Positions 40,101 through 48,160 of a stretch of 64,000 nucleotides of DNA are shown piece after piece. Numbering within the stretch: position 1 is the stretch's first letter; the number at the start of each line of letters is the position of its first letter. Position numbers and translations under genes: made by a program. Location of the stretch: positions 195,075 through 259,074 of the forward strand of contig CAJTME010000003.1 in NCBI GenBank assembly GCA_910577315.1, in the 5' to 3' direction. The notes beneath the pieces were generated by a model. It had not been told where the DNA came from, searched no databases, and saw nothing but the letters and a program-made list of their open reading frames with translations. This stretch comes from an uncultured Muribaculaceae bacterium (GTDB lineage: Bacteria > Bacteroidota > Bacteroidia > Bacteroidales > Muribaculaceae).

Positions 40101-40540
40101 CCTTCGAGGCAACATTCTTCCTCTGGGGCAACACCTACGGCATCGACGAACTTGAATACATCGGCGATTTCCCCACCGGCGACGGCTGGATAAAGCATAC
40201 ACTTGCCATACCCGATGCCCTCCTCGGAAACGACTGGGTTGAACTCCTGCTCGACTCCGAATTCAACAGCGACAACGATTTCGCCATGTTCTGCGGCTAC
40301 TCCATCTCTGGCGTGAGCGGTATCGAAGGCGTTGACGCCGACGGCCAGGGCCGCATATTCACCTCTCCCGGCATGCTGCACGTGGCAGGATTCAGCGGAC
40401 AGCCCCTCACCGTAACCGACCTCAGCGGCCGCACCGTGGTTTCTGTTCCCGCCCTTGAAGACATGGCCGGCTTCGCCCTCCGCCCCGGCATCTATGTGGT
40501 CAAGGCCGGCGCCACCGCCCGCAAGATTGCTGTAAAATAA
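37112..40540 (+). CDS. Large secreted surface protein with beta-propeller-like start, Fn3-like repeats and C-terminal sorting motif
   Basis: This 1142-aa protein has a signal peptide (SLLALMLSGAAIGTVAQ). The first 350 residues read as a series of beta strands that look like propeller blades (GMYRINPASGATYMWTDQYT, ITYSPKDGKYIWNAYL). Several Fn3-like domains follow (APAKPVLDSYSFEG, ADVPQNVQDLNV, VQNLKATISSDNMDVTLTW). A jelly-roll-like region comes next (MDETFPNYEETYWPIT). The end has LTVTDLSGRTVVSVP, FALRPGIYVVKAG and ARKIAVK, a T9SS type A-like sorting domain. It is divergent from the 34488 protein, with which it shares architecture. Ligand unknown. Confidence 0.75.
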   Translation: MQLSKKSLLALMLSGAAIGTVAQTPPAKGQAAKMPESYQNFFPSQLQQRGPLTQGQAVELVKGAKANKFIPRPHLAGAPLRAAAQTATESNIFGYLYFFQGSELEQGMYRINPASGATYMWTDQYTDWAMTMTAGWLRDGKLCGLNSMQFMGGIYAYGQIELDLITGELLGFQQLRFDGEDLVNQYVTVAYRDLDGRVYGYGYDPEGTGYGFNTADAGNIDTSEMIIDVPSTEVCTSLCYNVQDDMFYGVNMQGKFVCVDTEGNQEELFDLGIADYRATVTGITYSPKDGKYIWNAYLKDGSSAMYAIDPEEQTATKLYDCPYGEEYIYMVCSDDNTLPTAPAKPVLDSYSFEGDALNGQATYTMPGRTAEGNPLAGQLDWRFFVDGNETLTGTAAAGSKVNVNIAEVYNGTHTFAMSVGKDGEYSAPVTFTKWIGSDYPVAPEDITLTETKLTWKPVTEGTHNGYIDASAVKYIVYLNDVKIAETNATECDVEMPQGKPFTSYTAQVIATADGKQSEPGLSNYITYGDALEINGKLYYRPEEEEFELFKAIDLDGKTTADGEVRNWQFSTYMGFPSFMSGADGEDLLIFPPINFTKTDKAYSFSMEAGLRLHTDTRNTIEVWIGKEPTFEGMTQRIMAPYAPQNMLADVLTEYFAVNEPGTYYIGILTKTDAVGIHISELTVAETDRDADVPQNVQDLNVIPDATGALTATVEFTMPSKTANGKDIASDATLTANVVSREFVINHPEQGEVTATKTVTGAPGSKQSVEIETLQNDNTIGVTCTLDGRSGSEATASVFTGVVKPYTVQNLKATISSDNMDVTLTWTPPVSSGDENGPIGDTFYYSLWYYADGWEFLQGIGWDELSTVVGLDPGAPQNYYNLGIMAMNAAGQSDYIASQTVVIGTPYTLPMDETFPNYEETYWPITMQRPSSEYNGTYWMVDDPTEVSPIFANETGVAYIGFIGDEGLRSAYSRVALPKFSTKNVEDVKFTLNYWGGPFEATFFLWGNTYGIDELEYIGDFPTGDGWIKHTLAIPDALLGNDWVELLLDSEFNSDNDFAMFCGYSISGVSGIEGVDADGQGRIFTSPGMLHVAGFSGQPLTVTDLSGRTVVSVPALEDMAGFALRPGIYVVKAGATARKIAVK

Positions 40541-40564
40541 ATAAACTCAGTCTGTTCTGAAATA

Positions 40565-40599
40565 AAAATCGCCGCTCGGATGGTCCGGGCGGCGATTTT
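40565..40599 (+). terminator. Intrinsic terminator after the 37112 gene
   Basis: AAAATCGCCGCTCGGA (40565-40580) pairs with TCCGGGCGGCGATTTT (40584-40599) except for one position. A-rich and T-rich flanks would work in both directions, also for the convergent SusD gene. Confidence 0.82.
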
Positions 40600-40622
40600 A
40601 TTTATGTCTGTTTGAATGATGC

Positions 40623-42089
40623 TCAGCGGCTTCCGCCAAACAGCCATACGTTCTCGGTGAAGATATAGTTACCGGCGTCGTTGCCCGTGCCGAAAGCGGC
40701 GGTCACATTGGGATTTGAAACCACATCGCTGTTGCCGTAGGGCAGGCGCAGCGGCCACTGGTTCTGTCCGCCCTGCGAGTTGTTGGGATTGAGCAGCTTG
40801 ACAAATTCCTCGCCCTGAGCCTTGCAGCGGCGCAGGTCATTGTAGGTCTGCACTTGCTCGTCGCGGGTCTGAGCCAGGTATTTCTGCACCATGACCTCGG
40901 CAAGCGTCGGAGCGCCCAAAGCGGCCACATAGGCGCTTGCGTCGCCAAAAGTCTCCTCGGTGGCGGCTGCATAGTCGTCAAACGACGCCTGCACGGCGGC
41001 AGCGAGGTTGCCCGAGGCATCGGCACCGGCGCGGGCCTTGCACTCGGCAATGATGAAGTGCAGCTCGGCAATGCTGAACAGATGCAACGGAGCGGCACCG
41101 TTTTCAAGCCATACGGGCAGGCCAACGGTGTTTGTGCTCTTGGCAAGTTCTGAATCACCCGCGGGTGCATACGCATAGCCGGTGCCGAAAGCGTCCCACG
41201 CATACACGTCGAGGCGCGGGTCGTTGCGGCTGGTCATAAGGTCAACCACGGTGCCGTTGGCGCCGGTGTAGTAGCGGCTCCAGCTATATGCCGTCCAGGG
41301 ATTGTCGCAGTCAACGCCGTTGAACACAGTCAGCTGCGCACCGTCAAAACCGGCAGTGAGGGCAGCCTCACCGGCGGCGAGGGCCTTGGCATACGCGCCG
41401 TTGTCGCGGAACGAGGTATTGAGCAGCAGGCGCGCCTTGACGGCATGGGCCAGACCGAGCCAGCGGGACGGATCGCCGCCGTAGAGGATGTCCTGAGCGC
41501 CCGCATTGTTCATGTCATCGGCTGCTGCGGCGTCGAGCAGCGATATGGCGTCGCCTATGCGGACCAGCAGGTCGGCGTAGATGTCCTCCTGTTTGTCAAG
41601 TTTGGGCTGGTCGGTCTTCAAAGCCTCCGAGTAGGGGATGTCGCCGTGCACGTCAGTGAGCAGCTCGGCGTTCAGCACCCACAGCACCTGGGCCATGCCC
41701 AGCAGGTCGCTCTGGCCCGCGTTGAGGCCGCCGTCGGCACATTTGTCGATAATCTGGCGGATGTTGTTGAGATTGCCGTATATCGCGTTCCATTCGTTGT
41801 TGTAGGTGGTGCTGGCCGCCGTTTCGCCGCGCATGCGCAGTTCGGCCTTCATCAGCTGGTTGTTGCCGGTGCCGAAAGTCTGTTCGGTGAACGTGCTGAC
41901 ATACCAGGCATATGCGCCGCCCCAGCCCGAGAAAGCTGTTGCCATGGTGGCGTCGGTGATCTGGAACTTCGCGTTCACGCTCTGGGCGGGCGGGTTGGCC
42001 TCGTCCTTGTTGATGGAGTCCATGGTGTCCTCGGTGCACGCGCTCAGGGCGGCGGCGAGGAATACGGTATATATCAGTTTATTTTTCAT
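40623..42089 (-). CDS. SusD/RagB-family outer-membrane lipoprotein
   Basis: This 488-aa protein has a lipoprotein signal with lipobox LSAC (Cys18). TPR-like helices follow (MAQVLWVLNAELLTDVHGDIPYSEAL, IYADLLVRIGDAISLLDAA). The C-terminal half has RNDPRLDVYA, FSIAELHFIIAECKARAG and EVMVQKYLAQTRDEQVQTYNDLRRC. It fits the SusD-like_2 group. It binds the substrate at the cell surface and closes the SusC barrel. It starts 29 bases after the SusC stop, so the two form a unit. No enzyme gene accompanies the pair, so its substrate (glycan or peptide) is unknown. Confidence 0.9.
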   Translation of the reverse strand: MKNKLIYTVFLAAALSACTEDTMDSINKDEANPPAQSVNAKFQITDATMATAFSGWGGAYAWYVSTFTEQTFGTGNNQLMKAELRMRGETAASTTYNNEWNAIYGNLNNIRQIIDKCADGGLNAGQSDLLGMAQVLWVLNAELLTDVHGDIPYSEALKTDQPKLDKQEDIYADLLVRIGDAISLLDAAAADDMNNAGAQDILYGGDPSRWLGLAHAVKARLLLNTSFRDNGAYAKALAAGEAALTAGFDGAQLTVFNGVDCDNPWTAYSWSRYYTGANGTVVDLMTSRNDPRLDVYAWDAFGTGYAYAPAGDSELAKSTNTVGLPVWLENGAAPLHLFSIAELHFIIAECKARAGADASGNLAAAVQASFDDYAAATEETFGDASAYVAALGAPTLAEVMVQKYLAQTRDEQVQTYNDLRRCKAQGEEFVKLLNPNNSQGGQNQWPLRLPYGNSDVVSNPNVTAAFGTGNDAGNYIFTENVWLFGGSR

Positions 42090-42118
42090 CTTAGTCTTGA
42101 TTTAGAGTGGTACACCCG

Positions 42119-45100
42119 TTAGAAAGTAACTTTCAGGCCGCCGCCATACGACGACGTGTTGGGAATCGAGAAGCGCTCGAAATAGCCGCCCATGTTGCCG
42201 TTGCCCTGCGATGCCTCGGGGTCGAAGTTGGGGAGTTTGCTCCACAGCAGCACGTTGCGGGCGAATCCGAACACCTCGATGTCGAAGATGGCGATTTTCG
42301 GCAGTTTGTAGGTGAGCGTGACGTCGCGCAGCTTCACGAAGCTCATGTCATACACGCCGCTCTCGGTCACGTCATAATAGCTCATGTAGTAGTCCTGTTT
42401 CGACACCTCTACGGTGTTGGGCTTTCCTGTGAGCTCGTCGATGCCCTCGGCCACCATCGTGCCCTCGTGATAGGGAAGCGATTCCTTGGTGGCGCCGAAA
42501 TAGTTGAGGGTCATGTTGGTGCCGTGATACATGCGGCCGCCGCTCTGCCAGCTCCATGTCGTGCTGAGCGACACGCGGCGGTAGCGTCCCGAAAGGTTGA
42601 AGCCGGTCACGAAATCGGGCGAGCAGTTGCCAAGGTCCTGGCTGTCGGAGGTGGCCTGGGGAAGGCCGTCCATCAGCAGCAGCTGGCCGGTGGCCGCGTC
42701 GCGCTTGAACGCGTTGCCGTAGATGTTGGGATAGGTGTTGCCGGCCTGGGCGCGCACCTGCGGTTCAACGAAACCGCCCAGCATTATTGACTCCACGCCT
42801 TCGGCAAGTTCAACCACCTTGTTGTTGATTTTGGTGAAGTTGATGCCGAGGTTGATGTCATAGTCGCGGGCCTCGAGGATTGCCACGTTGATGCCAAGTT
42901 CATGAGCCCACGTGCGCATCTTGCCGGCGTTGGTCATCTTGTACTGATAGCCCGACGAACCGGCGGTCGGAACGCTGAAAATCTGGTCAGTCACGTTCTG
43001 GTACGACAGGGTGTACTCGAGGCGCACGCGGTCGCGGAACAGGCGCAGGTCGGCGCCCACCTCGACGTTCTCGGTGTTCTGGGGCTTGAGGTCGGGGTCA
43101 TATACCACATAGTAAGGCACATAGCTCGACACGCCGCTGACGGGGTAGGTGACGGGATAGTAGGCATACATGCCGCTGCCGTAGGTCGGCACATAGTAAT
43201 AGTTCTCATAGAACGTGCCTGCCTGGCCCACCTGGGCATAGCTGGCGCGCAGTTTGCCGAAGCTGAGCACGTCGTTGCCCTTCAGGCCTTCGAGCTCGGT
43301 GAATATCCAGCCCAGCGACACCGAGGGATAGAAGAACGAGCGGTTGCCGCGCGGCATGGTCGAAACATAGTCGTTGCGGCCGGTGACGGTGAGGTAGAGC
43401 ATGGATTTCCACGACAGGCCCACGCTGCCGAAGAAGCCCACCGTGCGCGACTGGCGGTTATATTCGCTCGAAATGAAGCTGGTGGCGTTGCCGATTACCG
43501 GCATGCCGTAGAAGTTGAAGTTGGCGCCGTAGTAGTCCCACCAACGCGAGTTGTCCTGATTGACTTCATTGCCGAGCATGGCGTCGAAATTGAAGTCCTC
43601 GCCCCACTGGGCGGTGAAGTTGGCGGTGAAAAGGTTATTGAAAACGTTGCGCGACACGCCGTAGTTCTCAATCTCGCCCTTGGGAACGCCGGCCGAACCG
43701 ACTTCCTTGACGTCGCTGTAATTGGAGGTATAGGCGTCGATACCGGCCTGCTCGCGGAACCACAGCTTCATGTTGTCGCCCCAGTCGATGTCGGGATGAT
43801 ATTCGACATAGGCGTTACCGAAAAAGCGGTTGGTGTGCTGGAGATACTCGTTGTTGTTAGCCCACCAGTAGGGGTTGTTGAAGGTGGTGGAGCGGAAAAG
43901 CACCTGTTCCGACGGGTTGCCGGGAGCGTGATAGGGAATACCCTTGAGGTTATATTCCGACGGAGCTGAATACACCACGTTCATGATGCCGTCGTTCGCA
44001 CCGGGGGCGCCGGTGATTTTAGTGGAGCTGTAATTGCCCGAGAAGCCTGTCTTCCACTCCTTGTTGACGGTCCAGTCAACAAGGCCGCGTGCGCTCCAGC
44101 GGTTCATGCCCGTCGATGGCACGATGCCTTTCTGATATGAATTGTTGAGGCCGAACGAGTACGAGGCGCGTTCGGTGCGCTGGCTGATGCTGAAATTGGT
44201 GTTCTCGGTGAAGCCGGTGTTGAAGAAATCGCCCACGTTGTCATAGACGGTCGGGGTGGTCCATCCGTCCAGGCCGGCCTGTTCGAGCTTGGGATTGTAA
44301 TACATGCCGGGGTGGCCGTTAGCATTGCCGCCGTAGACGGGATCGTCGGGCAGGCTGGAGATTTTCGGGCCCCAGTTCAACGAACTGGTGGGCGAATAGG
44401 CATCGACAGAGTTACCCTGCGCGTACACTTCCTGGCGCTTGAACTTGCGCGATACGGTTTCGGCCGACAGGTTGGTCGAGATGGTCACCGTGGGCTTGTT
44501 TGAATTGAACTTACCGCGCTTGGTGGTGATTACTATCACACCGTTCGAGGCGCGTATGCCGTAAAGGGCCGACGCAGCCTGTCCCTTGAGCACGTTTATG
44601 CTCTCGATGTCGTCCGGGTTGATGTCAATCGAGCGGTCGGCGATGTTGGCGCCGGTCACCGAGTTGCCGGTGCTGTAATCGGCGGTTGACTCCACCGGCA
44701 TGCCATCCACCACATAGAGCGGCTGATTGTTGCCGTCAAACGAGCGCGCGCCGCGTATCACAATCTGCGACGAAGCGCCGGGAGCGCCCGACGACGGACG
44801 GATGTCAACGCCCGTGAGCTTGCCCTGCATGGCGCTCGCCAGCGAGGTGGTGCCGTCGGTGTTGAGGTCCTCGGCGCTGAGGTCCTGCACGGCATAGCCC
44901 AGGCCCTTGCGCTCGCGCTTCATGCCCAGGGCCGTGACCACAACCTCGTTGAGGTTATTGTCGGCGCTCGACAGCTTGATGACCATGTCGCCGGGAGTGA
45001 TTTCAACGTCACGGGTGACCATGCCCACATACGACACGCGCAGTGTCGTTGTCTTGGCCGGAACCGAAAGTGTGAATTTGCCGTCAATGTCGGTCACCAC

Positions 45101-45253
45101 GCCCGTGTGGGCGTCGAAAGCGATGACACTCGCGCCCGGGAGCGGTTCGCCGTCCCCTGCAAAGACAACCGTGCCTGTCACCGTGCGCATGCTCTGGGCG
45201 AAAACACCCACAGCCATCGTCACCGCGACGAGTAAAGCAATAATCTTTTTCAT
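42119..45253 (-). CDS. SusC/RagA-family TonB-linked outer-membrane transporter
   Basis: This 1044-aa protein has a signal peptide (IIALLVAVTMAVGVFAQ) and a carboxypeptidase-regulatory-like domain (about 22-95: VTGTVVFAGDGEPLPGASV, VVTDIDGKFTLSV). The SusC hallmark LNEVVVTALG comes at about 101-110. A plug follows (AMQGKLTGVDI, SSQIVIRGARS, PLYVVDGMPVES) and then a large beta-barrel. It imports oligomers across the outer membrane using TonB energy and works with the SusD lipoprotein 29 bases downstream. The frame also opens at 45301, but ATG 45253 gives the standard signal peptide. Confidence 0.95.
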   Translation of the reverse strand: MKKIIALLVAVTMAVGVFAQSMRTVTGTVVFAGDGEPLPGASVIAFDAHTGVVTDIDGKFTLSVPAKTTTLRVSYVGMVTRDVEITPGDMVIKLSSADNNLNEVVVTALGMKRERKGLGYAVQDLSAEDLNTDGTTSLASAMQGKLTGVDIRPSSGAPGASSQIVIRGARSFDGNNQPLYVVDGMPVESTADYSTGNSVTGANIADRSIDINPDDIESINVLKGQAASALYGIRASNGVIVITTKRGKFNSNKPTVTISTNLSAETVSRKFKRQEVYAQGNSVDAYSPTSSLNWGPKISSLPDDPVYGGNANGHPGMYYNPKLEQAGLDGWTTPTVYDNVGDFFNTGFTENTNFSISQRTERASYSFGLNNSYQKGIVPSTGMNRWSARGLVDWTVNKEWKTGFSGNYSSTKITGAPGANDGIMNVVYSAPSEYNLKGIPYHAPGNPSEQVLFRSTTFNNPYWWANNNEYLQHTNRFFGNAYVEYHPDIDWGDNMKLWFREQAGIDAYTSNYSDVKEVGSAGVPKGEIENYGVSRNVFNNLFTANFTAQWGEDFNFDAMLGNEVNQDNSRWWDYYGANFNFYGMPVIGNATSFISSEYNRQSRTVGFFGSVGLSWKSMLYLTVTGRNDYVSTMPRGNRSFFYPSVSLGWIFTELEGLKGNDVLSFGKLRASYAQVGQAGTFYENYYYVPTYGSGMYAYYPVTYPVSGVSSYVPYYVVYDPDLKPQNTENVEVGADLRLFRDRVRLEYTLSYQNVTDQIFSVPTAGSSGYQYKMTNAGKMRTWAHELGINVAILEARDYDINLGINFTKINNKVVELAEGVESIMLGGFVEPQVRAQAGNTYPNIYGNAFKRDAATGQLLLMDGLPQATSDSQDLGNCSPDFVTGFNLSGRYRRVSLSTTWSWQSGGRMYHGTNMTLNYFGATKESLPYHEGTMVAEGIDELTGKPNTVEVSKQDYYMSYYDVTESGVYDMSFVKLRDVTLTYKLPKIAIFDIEVFGFARNVLLWSKLPNFDPEASQGNGNMGGYFERFSIPNTSSYGGGLKVTF

Positions 45254-45354
45254 ACCTATTGTATTGAGAAATGAATAAAAAAGGTGGCTACACACCACCA
45301 TATTGATAGCCTTAGTGGAAATTCGGTTAAATAGTGGAAGTCTTTAAACGTTTG

Positions 45355-45362
45355 CAAATATA
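45355..45362 (-). promoter_or_regulatory. -7 element for the susC/susD pair
   Basis: The minus strand reads TATATTTG about 100 bases before the SusC start. The -33 is weak. Palindromic sites lie upstream of it at 45421-45458. Confidence 0.45.
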
Positions 45363-45420
45363 TGCAACATTTTTTAATACACTTTAACCCATACGCATAT
45401 CTTAACTTTTGTTAACTGTT

Positions 45421-45458
45421 TTAACATGTTAAATTCAAACCTCCCTTTTGAATTTAAC
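45421..45458. promoter_or_regulatory. Palindromes upstream of susC, candidate regulator sites
   Basis: TTAACATGTTAA (45421-45432) is a perfect 12-base palindrome. It overlaps an inverted repeat with 12-base arms (45428-45439 and 45447-45458) around a 7-base loop. They lie about 60-95 bases upstream of the susC -7 element, where an activator could bind. Confidence 0.45.
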
Positions 45459-45474
45459 ACTTCACCCGACCCCG

Positions 45475-45510
45475 CAAAAAAAGCCGCGCCCTCTTTCGGG
45501 GACGCGGCTT
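45475..45510 (-). terminator. Intrinsic terminator of the 45532-46776 gene
   Basis: On the minus strand AAGCCGCGTCCCC pairs with GAGGGCGCGGCTT around GAAA, followed by a T-run. It separates this gene from susC. Confidence 0.88.
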
Positions 45511-45531
45511 CGTGATATTTTGTAAACGTGA

Positions 45532-46776
45532 TTATTTCACGAGAACCTTGGTGGCGGTGTTGCCCTGACGGCGGATGTAGAGGCCGTTGGCGGGTTCAGC
45601 AACGCGCACACCCTGCAGGTTGTAGTATTCCACGGGAGCGTTTGCGTCAGCTTCAACGCCGGCAATGCCCGATGTAGCGCTTACTTTCACAGGATAGAGC
45701 TGGGGATTGCCCTTGTAAACGGTTACGATGGCGTAAACGTCGAGGTTTTCGCCGGTAGCAACGTCAACCACGTCGTAATAAGTGGCATTGGCGAACTGGT
45801 TGAACAGCAGGGCTTCGTCACCTTCCTCATCGCTGACGGTGTAGTTGTTTTCTTTTTCAGCTGCGGTTACAGTCACATCGCGCAGAACAACATAGGTGCT
45901 CACGAGGTTAGCGGTGATGGCGCCGACAGAGATTTCCATGGGCTCAACTGCGGCACCCTGTGTGCCTTCCTTGAAAGTGTCCGCTTTGGGAGTGGACATC
46001 TGGAAGACGCCGTTGCTGTAGTTCTGAGCTTCGCCAGTGATGCCGGCGGGAATAACGTCACCGTTCGCATACTTGGTGGTGAGGTCGCCGTAAACAGCCA
46101 TCACGCCGCTGTCGTCCTTGATGTAGAGATAACGTCCGTTCTGATAGGTAACGGTAACAGGAGCGTCGATGGTGAGGGTGGGGCAGTTGCTGGCGGTGCA
46201 CTTGGCAACGAAAGCAGCGATGTTGGCAACCTTCTCTACTTCGGGAACTTCGGGCTCTTCGGGATTGTCACCATTTACATAGACAGTCATTTCAGTGATG
46301 CGGAAAGTCTTGTCATAGGTGATTGTGAACTCCGATGCCTCGCCGGTCCAGGTCATGGCTGTCTTGCCCGACACGACCAGCGTACCGTTAGTTGCCGTAG
46401 GGTTAGCGGATGCATTTCCGTTGGAACCCTTGAACTCGATTTGCTTCATGGTGGTACCGGCAGGAGCTGAAATGGTCATGGTGTTGCCGCCGTAAAGACG
46501 GATCGTGCGGATGTCTTCCTTGCCGGTCATGCTCCAGTAGTATGCGGGAGCATTGGTTTTGTTAGTGCCGGATGTAAACGAGAAGCTGTAATCGCCAAGT
46601 TTAAGCGATTCGAGCGGTTGTACGTGTCTTGCCTCGCCATTGCTGGAGCCTTCGCCAGGCTTTTCAGCAATCTCGGTGCCTTTAATGTCGGTAGCGTCAA
46701 TGACCTTAAGAGTCACTTCTGCCTGGGCAAAGGTGAACGATGCCACTGCTGCGAGTGTGAGTAAAAGTTTTTTCAT
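45532..46776 (-). CDS. Secreted protein with RLY-type beta module, OB-fold-like domain and C-terminal sorting motif
   Basis: This 414-aa protein has a signal peptide (LLLTLAAVASFTFAQA). Residues about 65-165 form the RLY module (IRTIRLYGGNTMTISAPAG). An acidic linker follows (EEPEVPEVE). Then comes an OB-fold-like domain (APVTVTYQNGRYLYIKDD to ANGDVIPAGITG) closely like that in the 21679 protein. It ends in EYYNLQGVRVAEPANGLYI and KVLVK. OB-folds often bind nucleic acid or sugar; no ligand is known. It lies between the secreted phosphodiesterase-family enzyme and the SusC/D pair on the same strand and might be read from the enzyme's promoter. Confidence 0.72.
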   Translation of the reverse strand: MKKLLLTLAAVASFTFAQAEVTLKVIDATDIKGTEIAEKPGEGSSNGEARHVQPLESLKLGDYSFSFTSGTNKTNAPAYYWSMTGKEDIRTIRLYGGNTMTISAPAGTTMKQIEFKGSNGNASANPTATNGTLVVSGKTAMTWTGEASEFTITYDKTFRITEMTVYVNGDNPEEPEVPEVEKVANIAAFVAKCTASNCPTLTIDAPVTVTYQNGRYLYIKDDSGVMAVYGDLTTKYANGDVIPAGITGEAQNYSNGVFQMSTPKADTFKEGTQGAAVEPMEISVGAITANLVSTYVVLRDVTVTAAEKENNYTVSDEEGDEALLFNQFANATYYDVVDVATGENLDVYAIVTVYKGNPQLYPVKVSATSGIAGVEADANAPVEYYNLQGVRVAEPANGLYIRRQGNTATKVLVK

Positions 46777-46819
46777 ACAGTTGTTGTTTTATTAGGTTTA
46801 TAAAGTTGTTTTACGCTGG

Positions 46820-46855
46820 GGTAGGGTGGGGGAGCGTATTCCGTCCCCCATGCCC
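46820..46855 (-). terminator. G/C-rich hairpin between the EEP gene and the 45532-46776 gene
   Basis: On the minus strand a run GGGCATGGGGGACGG pairs with CTCCCCCACCC around ATACG. No clean T-run follows, so it may only weaken read-through. Confidence 0.45.
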
Positions 46856-46859
46856 GGGT

Positions 46860-47894
46860 TTATTTCTTTTCAACCTTGCGGATGAGGATGATTTCCGTGG
46901 GGAAGTGGTCGGAATATCCGTTGAGATACGAGCCGCTGGCAAACGTGCGCTTGGGATAGCCCTGTCGCGTGCCTTCCTTGTCGCGCAGGAAGTCGTGGTT
47001 ATGCACGATGGCGCGGCGGAAATGCCAGGCATTCTCGGGGGTGTTGACGAGGTTGCCCGAAAGGATAATCTGGTCAAACAGGTTCCACGAGCTCTTGTAG
47101 GCCAGCGTGCCGATGCCGTCGTCAAGCATTTTCCAGAAAGGATTGTAGAACTTGTGGGGACCGACTCCGTCGGCTTTCTTCGACGCACCGAGCACCTTGG
47201 CGCAGGATTTGTCCATGGGGTCGTCGTTGAGGTCACCCATGATGATTACGCCGATGTTGGGGTCGGTTTTCCACAGCGAGTCGGCGATTTCGACACAAAG
47301 TTCGGCGGCAGCCTCGCGGTTGGGCGACGACTGTTCCTGACCGCCGAGGCGCGAAGGCCAGTGGTTGACTATAACGGCGATGCGCTGCCCCATCAGCTTG
47401 CCTACGACACACATTTGGTCGCGGGTGGCGAAAGGCACGGCGGTGAGACGGTGGTTGGTGACGTTTTCAAGAGTGAAATAGCGGGGATTGTAGAGCAGGC
47501 CCACGTCGATGCCGCGCTTGTCGGGCGAGTCGTGATGGCAAATCTGCAGGTTCCATGCCTTCAGCTCGGGAGCGGCCACGAGGTCTTCGAGCACACCGCG
47601 GTTCTCCACCTCGCTGACGCCGATGATGGCGGGGCCGTAGGGGGTCAGCTTGTCCTTGAACTGCGAGATGGCATAGGCGAGATTGTGCACCTTGTTGTCA
47701 TACTTGCGCGAATCCCACTGGTTCTTGCCATTGGGTGTGTACTCAAGGTCGCGTCCGAGAGGGTTGTTGGGTATGGTGTCGAAGAAATTCTCAAGGTTGT
47801 AGAACGCAACACCGGCAACCTGTACGCCCTGGGCACAGGCGGCTGAAATGCAAGCGGTTACAATCAGCGCAACCGATAAGAGTCGTTTAAACAT
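46860..47894 (-). CDS. Secreted endonuclease/exonuclease/phosphatase-family enzyme
   Basis: This 344-aa protein has a signal peptide (SVALIVTACISAACAQ). All core motifs of the EEP (DNase I-like) superfamily are visible: FYNLENFFDT, the Glu in IIGVSEVEN, HHDSPDKRGIDVGLLYN, VNHWPSR, the Asp-x-Asn in GDLNDDP, and the final YSDHFP. Members hydrolyse phosphodiester or phosphomonoester bonds; the nuclease branch cuts DNA or RNA. Because it is exported, it probably works in the periplasm or outside. It is divergent from a TonB receptor and two DUF5689 lipoprotein genes; both promoters lie within about 100 bases. The substrate is inferred, not shown. Confidence 0.88.
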   Translation of the reverse strand: MFKRLLSVALIVTACISAACAQGVQVAGVAFYNLENFFDTIPNNPLGRDLEYTPNGKNQWDSRKYDNKVHNLAYAISQFKDKLTPYGPAIIGVSEVENRGVLEDLVAAPELKAWNLQICHHDSPDKRGIDVGLLYNPRYFTLENVTNHRLTAVPFATRDQMCVVGKLMGQRIAVIVNHWPSRLGGQEQSSPNREAAAELCVEIADSLWKTDPNIGVIIMGDLNDDPMDKSCAKVLGASKKADGVGPHKFYNPFWKMLDDGIGTLAYKSSWNLFDQIILSGNLVNTPENAWHFRRAIVHNHDFLRDKEGTRQGYPKRTFASGSYLNGYSDHFPTEIILIRKVEKK

Positions 47895-47940
47895 GGCAGT
47901 AACTGTAGGAGTCTAAGGGTTTAATAGTTGATTGAGAAGC

Positions 47941-47970
47941 CAAAGGTACGAATAATTTTCAACAATCCAA
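47941..47970 (-). promoter_or_regulatory. Promoter of the EEP enzyme gene
   Basis: The minus strand reads TTG (47970-47968), 19 bases, TACCTTTG (47948-47941). It is back-to-back with the TonB-receptor promoter. Confidence 0.75.
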
Positions 47971-48032
47971 AAAAATTATACCCAGTTGACCGCCCAATCA
48001 TATAAACAAATGTTAAATTCATCTAAAAAAGT

Positions 48033-48062
48033 TTGACAACAATAAAATATGTTGTATTTTTG
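48033..48062 (+). promoter_or_regulatory. Promoter of the TonB-receptor/DUF5689 operon
   Basis: TTG at 48033-48035, 19 bases and TATTTTTG at 48055-48062. The two divergent promoters are separated by about 60 bases, which allows shared control. Confidence 0.75.
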
Positions 48063-48160
48063 ACACCCAAAAACTCTTTTAAAACCATACACTTGCGGCA
48101 TTACCGCCCAAAAACTACCGACAAATAATTTAAAAAACATAATACCAACCAATTAACCCC

